A stretch of 64,000 bases of DNA, taken from contig CM077116.1 in the NCBI GenBank assembly GCA_039619475.1, forward strand, positions 172,513,863 through 172,577,862, written 5' to 3'. The DNA is from Icerya purchasi. Lineage: Eukaryota > Arthropoda > Insecta > Hemiptera > Monophlebidae. Every line of letters starts with the position of its first letter. Positions within the stretch are counted from its first letter, which is position 1. Shown here in pieces: positions 1-11,061 of the stretch. The notes beneath the pieces were generated by a model. It searched no databases, had not been told where the DNA came from, and was given only the letters and a program-made list of their open reading frames with translations. Position numbers and translations under genes: made by a program.

Positions 1-1776
1 TAATCCACAGTTGCTGAATTTCGACGTTACAGACAGAGCATTTACATCGTTTTATATGCCAAGAGCTAACAAGTTAAACAGATACATAATGAATAAACTA
101 ACGAAAGAGTTTTATATATTAAAAATAATGTAGCAACCGCCACGCCACTGTTAACAAAATTAATTAATTGTTCCATTACTGAAACTATACTCGTAGTTCC
201 CGAAGGATTAAAAAAAATCGGTGTCATCAGAAGATCTATTTATAAAGATGATTCAGCGGGGGGTTTGTAACAATTACCGATCAATTACAATTCTTTCGGT
301 TTTAACGAAAATTTTGGAACTATCATTGCGTTTCATCTGGAACACTATTTGGAGTAGAACAATTTAGTACATGCCAATTAATTTGAGTTTAGAGAAATCA
401 ACTGTCTCCTTGTTAAGAGTATTAATAAGCAGCATCAATAAAGGGTTGACAAATAATACTGTTTATTATAACTTTCATTGATATTAGTAAAGTCTCTGAT
501 ACAGTAAATCATCAAATACCATTACGAGACGTGCAAGGCACAGGAATATTATAGGTAGGCGAAAGAAATGTTTTTTAAAAAATTATTTAGATAATGGAGT
601 AAGTGTAGTTAAAATTGGTGAAGAATTAAGCAGAGAGAAAATATCATTGGAAGGAGTGGTAGGGCAAGGAACTATTTTAGCTCCGCTGCTAGATTTATAC
701 CAACTCGCTTCATAAGTATGTAAAAAATTCGACGGTATTACGCGAATGATGTGGTAATCGAACATCATGACATTTGCAAGAGGATGTAGATATTATATGT
801 AGATGGGCGCATAGTAAACAGCTAACGATTAACACAAAAAAAAACAAAAATCGAACGCTTTGCATAATCAGATGTAGAACATACAAACCGTCTATTGTAA
901 TGCATGATAGAAACTGCTTAAACAGCTGGCCTTCAATCGGGACACTCCGTTGGTAACGATGGAGAAATTTTAAAAAACCTGAGCTTAATCATTGATAAAA
1001 TACTAACTCGGGATAAGCATATTTTAAGGTTATCTAACAAAATTAAACAAACGTTACCAGTATTATATAGATTAGCTCAATCAATACCAATATAGCGGGG
1101 TCTTCGCGGATTTACTATGAGGCCATAGTACTATCTAAGGATCCTATACGGAAATAAATCGGTATGGGGGAAAGCCAAAAGTGCGGTGATCAAAAAAATA
1201 AGTAAATGTTTAAAGATTATAATGCCTAAAAAAGTTCATATTAGTAAAAATATCAGCTGGTGGAGAGCGGTAAAAGAAATGTCTCCGAAAATGCTCTACT
1301 AAAAATATACTAATTCTGTTAATGGAGAAAGATAGGGTAACTAGAAATCAAAGGCAGCTTTATTACGTATGACCGAAAGGGAAAAATAGTAAAATAGATA
1401 ACACTAATATGAAATGGTCTTAATTAAATTGCCGGAGCCCTGAAGATATAATGAATATAGAAATAGGTACTTGAAAATTACAAATTAAACAGTGGTTGGT
1501 AGACAATATAAATAGGTGATATTTAAGGCAGTGCTAAATTTGTTTATGGCCTGCTGGCTGTAAATCGATCATAAATATATAAAATGGTATTAAAATGTTA
1601 TATGTATATAGTTTTCTGGGGTTTTTTCGCGTCTTTTGCTTATTATTTTAATTAATCCTTAAGTAATGTTGTAACTTTATTATATTAATAAACGATAATA
1701 AGCGTATTGGGAGACCACAGACTGGCAATATGCCTTGCGGAACCCACAACTTATTTACAAAAAAAAAAAAAAAAAA
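1..1776 (+). mobile_element. Decayed non-LTR retrotransposon, copy 1 (RT and 3' end)
   Basis: Read with many frame changes, the plus strand gives a non-LTR reverse transcriptase. A stretch resembling NYRSITILSVLTKILE lies near 270-320, a GQGTILAPLL box (normally PQGSILGPLL) near 660-695, and a WAHSKQLTINTKK block at 800-845. Downstream is the usual C-terminal region with a 'LYGNKSVWGKAKS' stretch near 1,145-1,185. The 3' end is an 18-nt A tract at 1,759-1,776, preceded by a 3' UTR with 'tatgccttgcggaaccca'. The same 3' UTR recurs at 9,760-9,795, so the two are copies of one family. The 5' part lies outside the window or is lost. The clade (CR1/Jockey/R1-like) is not resolved. Not functional. 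Confidence 0.75.
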
Positions 1777-4092
1777 GTGTACTTCTCAATGTACTCTTAA
1801 CACACGAGGTGACTGCTAACATAGAAGTATTTAACGCATCGATGATGATTTTCCCATAGGCGTTGTTAGAAAAATAGGCATTGCAGCGATAATCGCTGAA
1901 GAATAAAAATGCGGCAAATACTTAAAACTGCGTCGACAGTAGAATCAGTCAAAGGAGCTCAAATCCGAACACGATCAAAAATGAACGCTCGTTGAACTTT
2001 GGAAAAAAAAATGGGAAAGGAAATCATGCGTGCAGTAGGCGCAAATGAAATGCGGTAGCTATGGAATAGGCGCGGTAAGGCTAGAAAGGGTGTGCAAAAG
2101 AGAATGAAATAACGCACGTTTGATATTCGGAAATAACAACAGCGATTAAGCCGGAAGTGATGTTACACTGCCGAACCTTTGCCTTGTCATCGAACAAATT
2201 CTTAAAGGGTGTAAGAGATAGAGCATCGATGGAAATATGATGAATCGCGGGAAAAAGCCATCGTGAAGAGGGGGGTGCATTACTAGGACGGTTAGAATGC
2301 AGAGCGATAACGAAAGTCTTTGAAATTTTCCAGCCAAACATTTGTCAGGAGGCCATCTGAAAATGCCCTTCGACGGAAGTAATTTAAGAGACAAAAAAAA
2401 AAAATAAAGGCGTGGAAAAAGTGGGAGAAAAAGTAAAGGCCACGAGTGTTAGAGAGGAGAGAAATTGCTGGTCTAAGCGGCATGCTGAAATGGTCGGCTA
2501 TTGTGAGCGGCCAGGGCCGAGACAAACAAGTTCAAAGTGTAGGCCGGCGAGATAAGACGCGACGAGCGCGGCTATCGGCCGCCGAGAGATTTTCTTACTA
2601 AATACGAGTATGCCCACTTTTTAAAAGGCTTTTCCCGAAATAAACTTTAGCGCCGCTTCCAGTCATAAGATTCCTCATTAACTTTCTTTTTTTGCCGCCA
2701 TAAAAAAGTCCGGCAAACGTCTTCTTTCGAAACATATTCATTTATAGTTGCACTTTCTGTCCGACATTCATCCTGCCTCCGAATGGTAGTCGCTCTTTTA
2801 TCTTTTCACCGCAAACAAACAACTGCGCTCCAGCCTGCTCCAGCTCCGGGGAAAACTGCGCTTATTTCAGCTAGACCGGCTTATCCGCATTTCCCTGCTC
2901 ATCAGGCTGGAAAAGTTGGCGCGACGCCGTTTGAAAGTAATTAGTCCGAATGCTGCTGTTATAAATCTTGTTTTTCAACGCGATTTCGTTTCTATGAAAT
3001 TTTCCAAACTTCTTTTTTTTCCGCTTCTTCGTTTCTATTTCCAGCGAAAAAAGCTTGTATGTTCAATTTGAATGCTCGACTTCGGCGTTCACGATTGTTC
3101 TCGTGTTTTTTGTCATCGGTGTATTGCTACTGTCTGCATCTTGTGACCTCTCCGCCAGCATTGCGTCACTAATAATGGCCGATATAGAATATACACAACA
3201 CTATCGATTAAATCATCTTTGTACAGAATTTCATAATAAGTTCCCCTTTTCGGCGATGTAGCAACATCAATTTACGAATATTATTCACTTCTAAACCGAA
3301 AAGTCGGGAAAAAGCTAAAATCCCCCCGGGTGCGATCCTATACTCCATATACATTGTACATCGTTAATAGGTCATCTATTCATCGCCCCAAGCATGTCAA
3401 ATGAAACGTTTAATTAATTATACATATAAAATAAATAATTATTCTCGATAACAAACGAAGATAAGGTATAAAATAAAATTTACTGCTTGCCCCAACTTAC
3501 TTTATATGATTCTAGCCATTCTGAAGTAGTTATAATCAGCATTCATACATGAATCACCTCTCGTACGTGCGCGAGAATGCATTTATTTACTTTAAAGAAG
3601 TGCGATTTCTGACGGTACCATCGTAATCATTTCTTGGTTCGTTGTTTCCCGTATTATTATTAGTTCGTTGTATAACAACAACATTGTCCACACGCAGGCC
3701 ACTTAACAATGGAATGCAACTTCTGTCTGCATGGTGTGTTTCTGTTGGGCATGGTCTTGCACATCAACCCCCCCGAGTACGTCGAAACAAGTTTCAAAAT
3801 GTTGATGCAGATAATTTACGGCCAATATAAATTTGTAAGCCATTGTGTTTTAGCTCTTATTTTCGGTATCTTTCGGCCTCCGATCCAAATGCGTTACCAG
3901 ATATTTCCTAGATTGTGGAAATCCCAAAATATGCCGGAGTATTTGACTCATTGTCCAGAGCGAGAACTACGTGCATCGACTTCTTTGACTAAGCTTAATT
4001 TTCAAATTGGTGGTTCATAATGTCTATTCGCTGTAATCTGATTTGTAGCAGTAACGTTAATTTCATTATTTATAATCCGGGATTCTGAATAC
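1777..4092. other. Unique intergenic DNA, nothing recognised
   Basis: I find no conserved protein, RNA or repeat here. CpG is fairly frequent between about 2,450 and 3,000. The open frames at 2,081-2,525 (minus) and 3,055-3,261 (plus) lack recognisable motifs. The frame at 3,709-4,020 (plus, 103 codons) is unsupported. Confidence 0.5.
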
Positions 4093-4100
4093 TAATTTAA

Positions 4101-4261
4101 TTTTTTTTTTTTTTTCGAGGAGGCTCATCAATTACAGATTTCAACCCGACGCGAGTGAAATTTTTATATATATTTTCATCGTGTGGCAACGGGATTTGAA
4201 CCAGGTCCTACCCGGACGAAACACCGATGCCTAATCAACTGCGTCTCGGTAGTTGGCTGTT
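4101..4261 (-). mobile_element. tRNA-derived SINE with poly(A) tail and TSD
   Basis: On the minus strand a tRNA-like head (about 4,258-4,182) has a B-box-like GGTTCAAATCC and a degenerate A-box region around 'gcagttgattagg'. A short unrelated body follows, ending in a 15-nt A tract (T run 4,101-4,115 on the plus strand). An 8-bp direct repeat TAATTTAA flanks it at 4,093-4,100 and 4,262-4,269, as expected for a target-site duplication made by LINE machinery. The arrangement (pol III promoter head, body, A tail, TSD) is that of a SINE. The head does not fold as an intact tRNA. The family differs from the SINE at 35,588-35,859. Confidence 0.75.
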
Positions 4262-4269
4262 AATTTAAT

Positions 4270-5121
4270 TTATTTATATTAAATTCGTTTCGTTGATTAT
4301 CTCCAGATCGATCTCTTGTCCACTTTTTTCTTTCTAATATTTTCCTCGGCAATAAGTTACAATGCCATTTTTTTTCACATTTTTAAACAGTCCCCGTTTT
4401 TGTACTTCTTTTTTTTTCCGCCCATCTTTGTTCGATATTTCTGAGACCCTTCGTTTTCTCTTTTCTCCACCAATCAAAGATACTTTATCCGCTTACCGAC
4501 ATAGCCAATAGTGCGCATGCTAGCAACAACACGTTTTCATTTGCTCTCACGTCTCTAATCATCGCGTCTATTTTTAATTTAATTTTATATATTTCTGATT
4601 GCAGAAAATAAATAAAAATGTGCATGTTGTATTATTAATTTAACATTTTCTTTTTTCCAACCTATACCAATGTTTACCTGGGGGGGGGGGACAATAAAAA
4701 AACGAAAAAAAATTACACCGAGAGGAGCATGGACGCAGTTTGAGATCATGAAATGCGGACCCTGATGTTAAAGATCGGAAGTGATAGCAACATTTAAGAG
4801 AAGCCTTCATGAAAATTATTCCCTTATTCCCGGGACACAATACACGCTAAAGAGTTGCCTGGCTCAACTAATTTTTCTTTATGCCACATCAAATTTAAGG
4901 CGTGGAAACTGGAATCTCGTAATTGTTCGCGCTCCGTTCAGTTCCAGGTAACCGGACGTTCCGTGAGATTTATCCGGGTTTGAAACTTAAATTTCACCGG
5001 CGATCCGAACCACGTTCTTTTCTCGAATGCCCCTTTATTTCCTGAGAACTTGCGACCTTTTATTGTAGTCTTCTGATCCTCGGCCTACTCTTGTCATAAT
5101 GCCTAATAAATTTCTTGCTCC
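4270..5121. other. AT-rich unique DNA with a G run
   Basis: No gene is recognised. A run of about ten G at 4,681-4,690 lies in the middle of the block. The minus-strand open frame at 4,640-4,840 crosses this run and has no support. Confidence 0.4.
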
Positions 5122-5265
5122 TCCATCTTTGTTACTTTGCAAATCTCTAACTGTTTCCATCTTTGTTACTTTTCAAATCTCTAACTGTTTCCATCTGTGT
5201 AACTTTCCAAATCTCTAACTGTTTCCATCTGTGTTACTTTTCAAATCTCTGACTGTTTCCAGCTG
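5122..5265. repeat. 34-bp tandem repeat, about 4 copies
   Basis: Four consecutive units share 'caaatctctaactgtttcc' at a 34-bp spacing, with a few substitutions (ttgtt/gtgta/gtgtt; last unit 'gactgtttccag'). A short minisatellite with no coding sense. Confidence 0.85.
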
Positions 5266-7615
5266 CATCACTTCTCTTCCGTAGAGTGTTGAATGCGTAA
5301 GCAAAAAAAAGGTGGCGGGGGAGGAAAAAAGTGTACGCGGATGTTACTATAAAAAATCAGCTGATAGTGCAATGCAATAAAATACAAATTAATACTTGAA
5401 TCGTTTCTTTTTACACAACAACAGAGTCTTCCATGATTTATGACTACATTAGCTTATGCGTGAATTCGTATGTAAGTAACCGACGACGATTCAAAAGTCT
5501 CATTGTGCGACAAAGGGAAGAAAAAATTAAAGGAAGCCTCTCAAAAATGTATACACTATCGGCAAAACAAAACCGCACAACGTCAAAACCAATTGCTCAC
5601 AGTAGGTTGTGCATTCGAAATGAGCTGAAAAAAGTTTCCGATATTAAGAAAATGTCCGGAGCCGAAAAAAAAGTGTCAAATCACTTAAAGTGGCCAAAAA
5701 ACCTTAAATTATTTTATTTTGTTCCATTTCTTTCTGTCGGAATTACATCATCAATAATAATAATAATAATAATAATAATTTCTCGGCCGAAATACAATAG
5801 AGAAAAAAAAAATGAATTTTTATATCTTATTTTTTTCAAATCGGCCTCTCCTTCTCGCATCATTCATCAAAAAGCTGGCACAAGCCCTGTGTTTCAGTTG
5901 TCCATCGCCGTAACATTTATTATTCAGTTACTATTCTGCCTTCCACTTGAATGACGCTACGTTTTTGCACTTTTTTAAAATAAAAAAAAACCCGCCAAGT
6001 TGATGATAAAACTCGGAAAAAAAAGTTGGATGAGCGACGGTTGTACAGAGAAGAGGCAATATAAAACAATACGAGAAAAAAAAGAAAAGAAAGAAAAAAA
6101 AGAAGAAAAAAAGACATGTCATTTGGCCTCGCAGAAAGAAGTGTTCACAGGACTACCGCTTGAGAGGAGGTAACCTGTGGAAAATGAGAAAATAGGACAG
6201 ATCAAATGCACTTACGTCAGTGTAACGAAGCTGATTGGATTTATAATTCAGAATTCGGAAGAACGCGTAAGGTTTTGTTTTTTTTTGTAATTTATACATT
6301 TAGAAATCGTTCCGTCGTTTCTAATCTACTCGAATTTCTCGTGTACTTGGAAAAAACCGGACTTTCGGGTTTCGAAAAAACAGAAAAGAAAAAAAATAGT
6401 TTATACATTCCTTTTTCTGTGTAATCCATCTTGCAATTTATTCGAAAACAAACAATAAAAAATGAATTCCACGTTATTCCTCCCGCTAGTAGTAGTAGGG
6501 ATTATTAGACAAGAGAAGATTATACGGAGGAGCGTACCAGATCGACTACGGAAGAAAACAAAGCAACAGAACCCCGGGCTCAGTTGAAGCAAAAAACTTT
6601 CGAAGTAATAAAATAACGACAAACGAAAAAAAAGGGGAAAAAAACAAAAGAGAGAGAGAAATACGCGACAACAAACTATTTGTTTTAAGTTATTTTTGTT
6701 AAATTACTCGTCTCTATTTTTCCTTAGAAACTGCCAAAAACTTAAAACGACGTAATGTAAATTCGTCCGAGAATATAATTACGAGTAAATTATGTGACCG
6801 GAAGTGTACAATAACTTTTTTGCGATATAATGAAGTACAAGGGGAACATGTAGGAGGGCCGGATCGGTTGAACTACTAAAGGTGCAATGTGCAAAGTAAG
6901 CGGCTAAGAAGGGTGGAGGGGCAATCGCGTAGCCAACGCTATCGGAAAGTTGGCCAAGGAGTGGTGTGTCGGACCGACGACAAACGCCTAAGTAGTTTAA
7001 AGTTCTCTAACAGTTGCTCGCGAGTCCCGTCTTAAGATTGTCAACTGACACATTGCGCGAATATTCGCATAAATCAGCGGAACAGTCGAGTTACACGCGT
7101 CGCTTACCTAAATTCGAATCCCGGCTAAAAACTTTACCCCGCCGTTCGCAGTTGAATAATATGACAAACTTGCTCGCTATTCCTTCGAAACCGGCTGCAA
7201 CTTAAAGCGATTAAAATGAAAACCGCTACATTATCACTCTAGCACGTTCCTAATCGTCTCCTAATACAATTGTTTAAGTTCTCTCCGGCCTGTTTTTTAT
7301 GCTCCTTCCGCTTCTAACACGCAGCTCTCACCGGCTAAATCGTGTCCAATAATTGATGTAAGCGACCTAATTGCCGCTATTCTCACCGATACTACTACCG
7401 AATGCACTTTTATTTTATCTTTACGCTCATCGGACGACGAAATAGTACTTTATCGTAAATCCAGCCTTCGCCGATATGTAATAATAGCCGTTCTTAAAAG
7501 AATCACAGCGAACCGATTTATGTCGTTCAGTTTAAATATCTAAAAGCTATGTGAAAAGTGTTCACACACTACTATAACAGTTTCCGTTTAGACGTCAACG
7601 TAAGAAGGGGTTTCT
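5266..7615. other. Unique DNA with (AAT)n and purine tracts
   Basis: No gene is recognised. A trinucleotide run (AAT) lies at about 5,748-5,780. An A/G tract at 6,071-6,115 produces spurious Phe/Leu-rich open frames on the minus strand. The 173-codon plus-strand frame at 5,433-5,954 crosses the AAT run, which it reads as poly-Ile, and is not convincing as a gene. Around 6,840-7,240 the DNA is CpG-rich, but no exon was found. Confidence 0.4.
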
Positions 7616-7688
7616 TTAACTCCCTTAAATGATAATTCCCAGTTACCATTTAAAGGTGCCGAAAATGACGTTACCTTTTAAGGGTTAA
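7616..7688. mobile_element. 73-bp TTAA-bounded palindromic mini-element (MITE-like)
   Basis: The block starts TTAACTCCCTTAAA and ends TTTTAAGGGTTAA, so the ends are imperfect inverted repeats flanked by TTAA on both sides. A second small palindrome, ccatttaaagg, lies inside. TTAA target duplication is typical of piggyBac-type elements, so this may be a very short non-autonomous derivative. It could also be a chance palindrome, because no second copy was found in the window. Confidence 0.35.
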
Positions 7689-8547
7689 ACGTAGAGTACT
7701 TTACGTTTCCAATGTTTTGCAAGGAAAGTTGTTTTTTTTCTTTTTTTTGCTATCTTATATACGGATACAAAAATTTTCGATATTTCACGGCACCATTTTA
7801 TTTTTGTTTTCCTTTCTTTTTTTTTTTCCGTTTGCTGAAAATAACTACACCCCCCTTTGAAATCCTCCGGGAACACTAGTCTTGTCGTAGGAAATTAGAT
7901 CCCGAGGGGAATTCCGAAAACGGTCCACCGCTGGGAAATTTTACTGACTGCGATGTAACCATTTTAACGCCGTTTATATTCTGTATCGGAAGTTTCCGTA
8001 CCAAGCCGCTTAACTCCTGCCCGGCGGGGCTAATTCTGCTGCACCGTTCACTTTCTCCGTATTACAGAAAAACAACTGCCGATGGGAGGTGATATGCCTA
8101 AGCGGAATTCCTGTCTTAAACACAAAAGAGTTAGTCAATGCCCCCCCCCATCACGGATATCTAATTTAAAAATTAAAAATAAAGAAAAGATATTCCGTCC
8201 TCTGATTTCTGGTAAAAACTGTTAGCTCAAGTAGCTGAAGAATATTTTTATATTAGCGACTTCGATCGGAATAAATAAAGAGTACCTTCTGGCTGACATT
8301 TTTAAAAATGTCAATTTTCCCTTTCACGTCTAATTAAATTAAGTATAATACTTTTTATAATGTACACTTAGCGGTACAAAATCCTTCGAGTGCCGCTGGA
8401 ATTTCTTCAACAGGTAAAAACTTGAAAACGATTTTAAAAAGAGAAAAATATTTTTATAGATAGTGTTAGGCAAGAAAATATTTGCGACAGAAACTTTTTC
8501 GTTTCCTATGTTTCATTAGCGAAACTTGGAACACACAAACCCTATAA
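7689..8547. other. Unique DNA, nothing recognised
   Basis: No ORF with recognisable motifs and no repeat was found. A C run lies near 8,142-8,149. Confidence 0.4.
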
Positions 8548-9816
8548 TATTATAATGCATAGTAATAGTTGCTTGCACAACTGTTTGACTCTTACCCTGA
8601 ATTTTGGTTACGGATGAGACCTTGGATTAACTTTTGACCGAACATTAGAGACAAGCATATTATAAATTTATCAGACAAATTTAGGCAAACGATAGCAGCA
8701 TTACATAGATTATAGCTCAATTAATACCATGTGATGATCCTCGGCTATGCTTTAACGCTCTATAGTCTTGTCACGACTCTTATATGGAATATCAATTTGG
8801 GCGGAAGCAAAGAGTACAATAATCAAAAGGATTAGTAATCAGCAAAAGAGATACTTAAAGATAATAATCTCTATTTATTGTTATTTATTATATTTTTTTA
8901 TTTATGGTCGCTATATGACATCTTGGCCTTCAGCGACCTCGAAATTTACATTCGGTTTTTTAAGATTACTTATAATTGCTAATACTTAACAAGCAAAGAA
9001 AAGAAAAGAAAAGAAAAGAAAAGAAAGGAAAAGCAAAAGCAAAAGCAAAGAAAAGGGTCACGCGATGTGTGACAAGCGTAGTTGTACATGAAAATTTAAA
9101 TCAATTTAAAAAGTGAAGCGTTTTTTTAGAAAATCTATTACTTTTTTACACACATTATCGTCCATTGTCAATCCTGGATGAATATTATTGAGTCCAGCTC
9201 GGGCTCTGTCTGGCTGGTAGGCGTTACAATCGAACAGGAGGTGTTTGATCGTCACTGGGTTGTCACACCGTTGGCACAAATAGATTAGGTTAGTAATAAC
9301 ATTAGCTGGTGAAGAGAGAAAAAAGTAAATGTCCCCAAAGATGTTATATTATTATCATCGGCTATTTGAGTATAATAATACTCCATTATCTTCGATGAAA
9401 AGAGGTAGAACAAAACTAGGAATCATAGAGGGAAGTGTACTATACCCGACCAAAAGGTATATAAATAGCAAGATAGACAACACGGATGAGGCAGTATTAA
9501 TTACATTGCTGGTACGAATTTCAGAAGATTTAATGAACACAGAGGTAGGACTTTGGAAACTAATAATTAAGCAGTGGCTGGTTGAGAACATAAATGAGGG
9601 ACAATAAGTTACTTTTTAATTGTATATAATGGTGGAGATAAGACGGATGTTCGTCAAGTGTAATCATATGTGTACTGTATATAATGTTAAGTAGATATTA
9701 AGAAGTTTTGTAATTATATTTAAGAATAAACAATGATAGTATTAGACGCCCATAGACGGGTAGTATGCCTTGTGGGACCCGCAACTTATTATAAAAAAAA
9801 ATAAACAAAAAAAAAA
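8548..9816 (+). mobile_element. Non-LTR retrotransposon, copy 2 (3' part, interrupted)
   Basis: A 5'-truncated second copy of the element at 1-1,776. Matching blocks include 'gacaagcatattataaatttatc' against copy 1 near 1,012, the 'LLYGISIWAEAKSTIIKRIS' region (8,768 onward, copy 1 near 1,140), the 'KMLYYYHRLFEYN' region (9,329 onward, copy 1 near 1,283) and the 3' UTR with 'tatgccttgtgggacccgcaac' plus an A-rich tail at 9,792-9,816. The plus-strand frame at 9,329-9,607 (92 codons) is the last intact piece of ORF2. The copy is split by an unrelated insertion at about 8,872-9,282. Confidence 0.75.
8872..9282 (-). mobile_element. 5'-truncated retrotransposon 3' end nested in copy 2
   Basis: Copies 1 and 2 align on both sides of this block but not within it. 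On the minus strand the segment at about 9,290-9,160 reads as a retrotransposon C-terminal zinc-finger tail with TIKHLLFDCNAYQ, the usual 'C-x2-C...H-x-L-x2-C' ending of RNase H-bearing LINE ORF2. Its 3' end, at the low coordinate, is an A/T-rich tail (8,872-8,905). A pentanucleotide run (AAAAG) lies inside at 8,991-9,055. Confidence 0.55.
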
Positions 9817-10103
9817 CTGTATATTCCGTACGATTTTATCATTTATATACCGCGCGATAATGGAGTAGTTAATATTCGGCAACGATGACATGAGGGACTC
9901 GCTTCATAGATAATCGGGAAGAAGTTCGGTTTTGATAACTTTCAGGATACGCATTATTCGAAAAATGGGGGGCAACGATTAAATTAATTTGTAACTACGA
10001 ATGGCGTCATTTAAAACGCCGGCTCCGTACTCCAAACTATTATAATTGCTTCGATTTAACGCAACTTTACAACGTAACTAAAAAAAAATGTAACTCCTAA
10101 CCA

Positions 10104-10520
10104 TTGCAGTTACACTTTAATTTTTTTTTTTTGAATTTTTGGATTTTTTTGCGTAAAATGTTCAACAATAAATCTAACTTATTCGGCTTTCGGGGTAAAA
10201 TTTTGGGGTGGTTTGAAACATACTTACCGAATAGAAAATATTCTACTAAAATAAATTCTATTCCTGGTAGTTTTGTTATCCAGCAGAGTGAGTAACCCCA
10301 AGATAGCATATTGGGTCCTATGCTATTTTTAATATACATCAACAATTTGTGTAATTTAAGTATAGACTGGAAACTATATTGTTATGCTGATGATGCGGTC
10401 TTAGTTGTGAGTCTTGGAAATGTATCGCTATGAAAGCAAAGGATGCAAAATAACGCATTGAAGGTGTAAATCTTAAATTTAAATAAATCAAAATATATAA
10501 TATTCCGAGTTTTTTCGCGC
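10104..10520 (+). mobile_element. Isolated non-LTR reverse transcriptase fragment
   Basis: The plus strand reads LGFRGKILGWFETYLPNRKYSTKINSIPG (in pieces), then a damaged PQDSILGPMLFLIYINNL at about 10,298-10,345, then YCYADDAVLVV with the catalytic YADD at 10,383-10,394. These are RT motifs 3-5 of a CR1/Jockey-type polymerase. One stop interrupts the frame (TAA at about 10,294). No 5' or 3' end is visible. It resembles the element at 15,930-17,290 and may be the same family. Confidence 0.7.
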
Positions 10521-11061
10521 AGTCTCATTGGAATAATTTAGAAATTAAATGGCGAAAGATAGTACACGTATTTACAACGAATATATGATATTCGTTTTTA
10601 CTTAGATTGTTAACTTTCTTGATGCAAGCATCTGGCCTACGTAACATTCAAATTGCGTAAATTAAATTATATGCTTTATTATTTAAAACAAATTATCAAT
10701 AAATATCAGTTGTACAGAATATACTCTTCTCTCTTTATAATTATATTTTACCCTATGGAATAATTCACTGCGGTGCCGCTTCATCTTATTAAATCAAACA
10801 GCTAGGTCGGTTACAGGAATCTATTTCTATGATTATAAAAAAGCGATAAAGGGGAGTTTTATAGAAATAAGTTATTGTAACAATCTTTACGAAATCCAGT
10901 ATACGTTCTTAAAAATCGCAATTATTTTCAAATTTCGAAAGTGGCGGAAATAACAGAAGTGCAAATACTACGAAGTCTAGAGTGCCGCGCGTGTGTAAAT
11001 AAATATCACATTAGAATTCAAGCCAGTTTTATAAGGGTCCAAAATTGTATAACGCAAACCG
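10521..11061. other. AT-rich unique DNA
   Basis: Nothing recognised between the RT fragment and the Tc1-like element. Confidence 0.4.

Noticed and set aside
4182..4258. tRNA gene on the minus strand
   Set aside because: There is a good B box but no proper acceptor stem or anticodon arm. A body, A tail and target duplications follow, so it is a SINE head.
5122..5265. CRISPR-like array
   Set aside because: Repeats are contiguous with no spacers, in eukaryotic DNA: a minisatellite.
5433..5954. 173-codon gene
   Set aside because: The frame runs through an AAT microsatellite (poly-Ile) and A-rich tracts, and shows no known domain.
5920..6122. Phe/Leu-rich membrane proteins on the minus strand
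   Set aside because: Artefact of an A/G-rich tract read in two overlapping frames.
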